From Symbiodinium natans (Eukaryota > Sar > Dinophyceae > Suessiales > Symbiodiniaceae), in NCBI GenBank assembly GCA_905221605.1, contig CAJNDS010002222.1:121783-184282 (forward strand): a stretch of 62,500 bases of DNA, read 5' to 3'. The translations under genes and the position numbers were made by a program. The notes beneath the pieces were generated by a model. The model saw only the letters and a program-made list of their open reading frames with translations. It did not search any database and was not told where the DNA came from. Shown here one piece after another: positions 61,152 through 62,500 of the stretch (its first letter is position 1; each line of letters begins with the position of its first letter).

Positions 61152-62457
61152 GCTTGTTAATGTGGTGGACAGGGCAGGGTTTAGGGTTTAGGGTTTAAGG
61201 TGTAGGGTGTAGGGTGTAGGGTTTAGGGTTTAGGGTTCAGGGTAGAGAGCGGACAATTCAAACGGTCTCAGAGTCCAATGACTTCTAAGTGTTCAGCCCT
61301 AAATCGGGTTAGAGTTACAGAGGCAGGTTTGAAGCCCTAAACCCTAAACCCTAAACCCTTGAATACCCTTTAGAGCTAAACCGTGCGATGAGAACAGGGA
61401 ACAGGAGTCCTGAGGGGAGAGGCCCTACACCGGAGGCACGCAGTAGGGCCAGGTTTTTTGTGTTTTTTGTGTAGGGTTTAGGATTTAGGGTTTAGGGTTT
61501 AGGTGCCATTCACCGCCCATCGTCCCAGAAATGGTTTGGCAAGCCCGGGTCTAGGGATCTAAGCTATACGCCCTCAGACCTAAACCCTAAACCCTAGCCC
61601 TAAACTCTAAACCCTAAACTCCTAAACCCTAAACCCTAACCCTTAATTCCCCGAATACCAACCACTGGTCCCGGGTCCTAGGCATTGGAGAAGGTAGTCT
61701 ATCTCGACCAGGTGCGATTCGCAAGGGTAGGGTGCTATTGGGGTGTTTAGGTTGTTGTTGTTGTTTTTGTTTTTTCGGGTCTCAGGGTATTGTTCGTATC
61801 CTAAACCCTTAACCATACACCCTAAACCCTAAACCCTACACCCTAAACCCTAAACCCTCAACCCTAAACCTACACCCTAAACCCTAAACCCTCAACCCTT
61901 TCCGGGTGGTCTCTGGTCTCTAGGCTACGGGCTCATGTGTCTGCTTGCTGTGTGTTCGCAGAGTTTTCTGGGGTGCAAGGCTTGCGCGTCAGGGGATGCC
62001 CGGACGCACCTAGGCCCCTAGGGCTCCCAACCTAAGCCCTACGCCCTAAACCCTAAACCCCAAGCCCTAAGCCCTAAACCCCAAACCCTAAACCCTAAAC
62101 CCTAAGCCCTAAGCCCTAAGCCCTAAGCCCTAAGCCCTAAGCCCTAAGCCCTAAGCCCTAAGCCCTAAGCCCTAAGCCCTAGCCCTAAACCCTAAACCCT
62201 ATACACCAGCTCTCGAGTCTGTCTTGCAACTCAGGCGGATGTGTTGGACGAGGTGGCGGCGACACCCAGCAGCATCCATGAAGTCCAACAGACAACCCCC
62301 AAGCCCAGAGTGCAAGGGTTTAGGGTTTAGGGCTTAGGGCTTAGGGTTTAGGGTTTAGGGTTCCGGTTTCCTTGAGCTGCCACTGCCTTTTGGCGCTTTG
62401 ATGGGGGCTTGTTGAAGGAAATGCCGGCAATGGAGTGACATCAAAACCCCGGAATAG
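61085..62457 (+). CDS. Multi-exon gene, unknown protein (3' end)
   Basis: Hand-spliced: 61085-61151, 61422-61452, [one exon unresolved near 61528], 61682-61711, 61962-61979, 62235-62317, 62418-62457 (TAG). Pieces: ALTQNAIKAWWNLK (PPR-like naikaw), ALHRRHAVGP, ALEKVVYLDQ, SFLGCK, ADVLDEVAATPSSIHEVQQT, KCRQWSDIKTPE. Phases agree where consecutive exons are resolved. Family unknown. Confidence 0.5.
61422..61452 (+). CDS. Gene 61085-62457, exon (ALHRRHAVGP)
   Basis: AGAG|G to AG|GT; phase 0 to 1. Confidence 0.45.
61528..61560 (+). CDS. Exon candidate after a strong acceptor
   Basis: CACCGCCCATCGTCCCAG, then KWFGKPGSRDLS or MVWQAR. Frame not settled. Confidence 0.35.
61682..61711 (+). CDS. Gene 61085-62457, exon (ALEKVVYLDQ)
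   Basis: TCCTAG|G to CAG|GT, ten whole codons. Confidence 0.5.
61962..61979 (+). CDS. Gene 61085-62457, exon (SFLGCK)
   Basis: Strong acceptor (CTTGCTGTGTGTTCGCAG); AG|GC donor. The frame continues ACASGDARTHLG to TAG if the donor is not used. Confidence 0.4.
62040..62200. repeat. CCCTAAG variant array
   Basis: About 12 uniform CCCTAAG units inside CCCTAAA sequence. Confidence 0.95.
62235..62317 (+). CDS. Gene 61085-62457, exon (ADVLDEVAATPSSIHE...)
   Basis: GTCTTGCAACTCAG|G acceptor; ADVLDEVAATPSSIHEVQQT then TPKPRVQ; GT donor at the TTTAGGG junction. Confidence 0.6.
62418..62457 (+). CDS. Gene 61085-62457, stop exon (KCRQWSDIKTPE)
   Basis: TTGAAG|G acceptor; 12 codons then TAG; phase fits the previous exon. 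Confidence 0.5.
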
Positions 62458-62500
62458 CGAAACCATAGACATAGCTTGGGGCTGTGGGGTATTGAGGGTT

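Overview
The window reads as nuclear DNA of a dinoflagellate (inference, medium-high confidence). Five things point there: TTTAGGG/CCCTAAA heptamers everywhere, which is the plant/dinoflagellate telomere unit; very small exons scattered in the gaps between the repeat blocks; introns that start with GT, GC or GA and end in AG, usually followed by G; all credible exons on the + strand, as in unidirectional dinoflagellate gene blocks; and a long degenerate pentatricopeptide-repeat (PPR) gene with the motifs (F/Y)NAAISAC and W..AL.LL that are abundant in dinoflagellates. I saw no rRNA, tRNA, CRISPR, prokaryotic operon or virus. No ORF longer than about 100 codons is convincing as an intact gene, so the annotation rests on hand splicing.

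Layout, all on +. 1-4.75 kb: exon candidates incl. an Arg/Ser-rich exon and a chain ending at 4746. 4.9-7.75 kb: exon candidates ending at 7744. 8.1-10.71 kb: a four-exon phase-consistent 3' gene end (9797-10710). 10.78-13.3 kb: further small exons. 13.3-14.1 kb: repeat-poor DNA, one small ORF, microsatellites. 14184-33777: one PPR-type gene of about 30 exons whose introns are filled with telomere-like arrays and, in one case, a transposase-like ORF. 34.2-34.6 kb: a 55-60 bp minisatellite. 35148-37753: a gene with an ATG exon and a stop exon. 37.9-42.89 kb: exon chain ending at 42892. 43-46.76 kb, 47-48.17 kb, 48.4-50.76 kb, 51.3-56.54 kb, 56.7-58.06 kb, 58.97-60.81 kb and 61.08-62.46 kb: successive exon clusters, each closed by a plausible stop exon.

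The most interesting feature is the intron architecture. In many inferred introns TTTAGGG-sense arrays lie next to the donor and CCCTAAA-sense arrays lie next to the acceptor, so the transcript carries inverted telomere repeats that could fold and bring the splice sites together. Some introns are almost nothing but telomere heptamers. Several dispersed short elements (foldback/MITE-like, each with two to five copies here) sit between the arrays. Most proteins could not be named; I give exon frames and phases so that they can be checked with RNA or protein searches.
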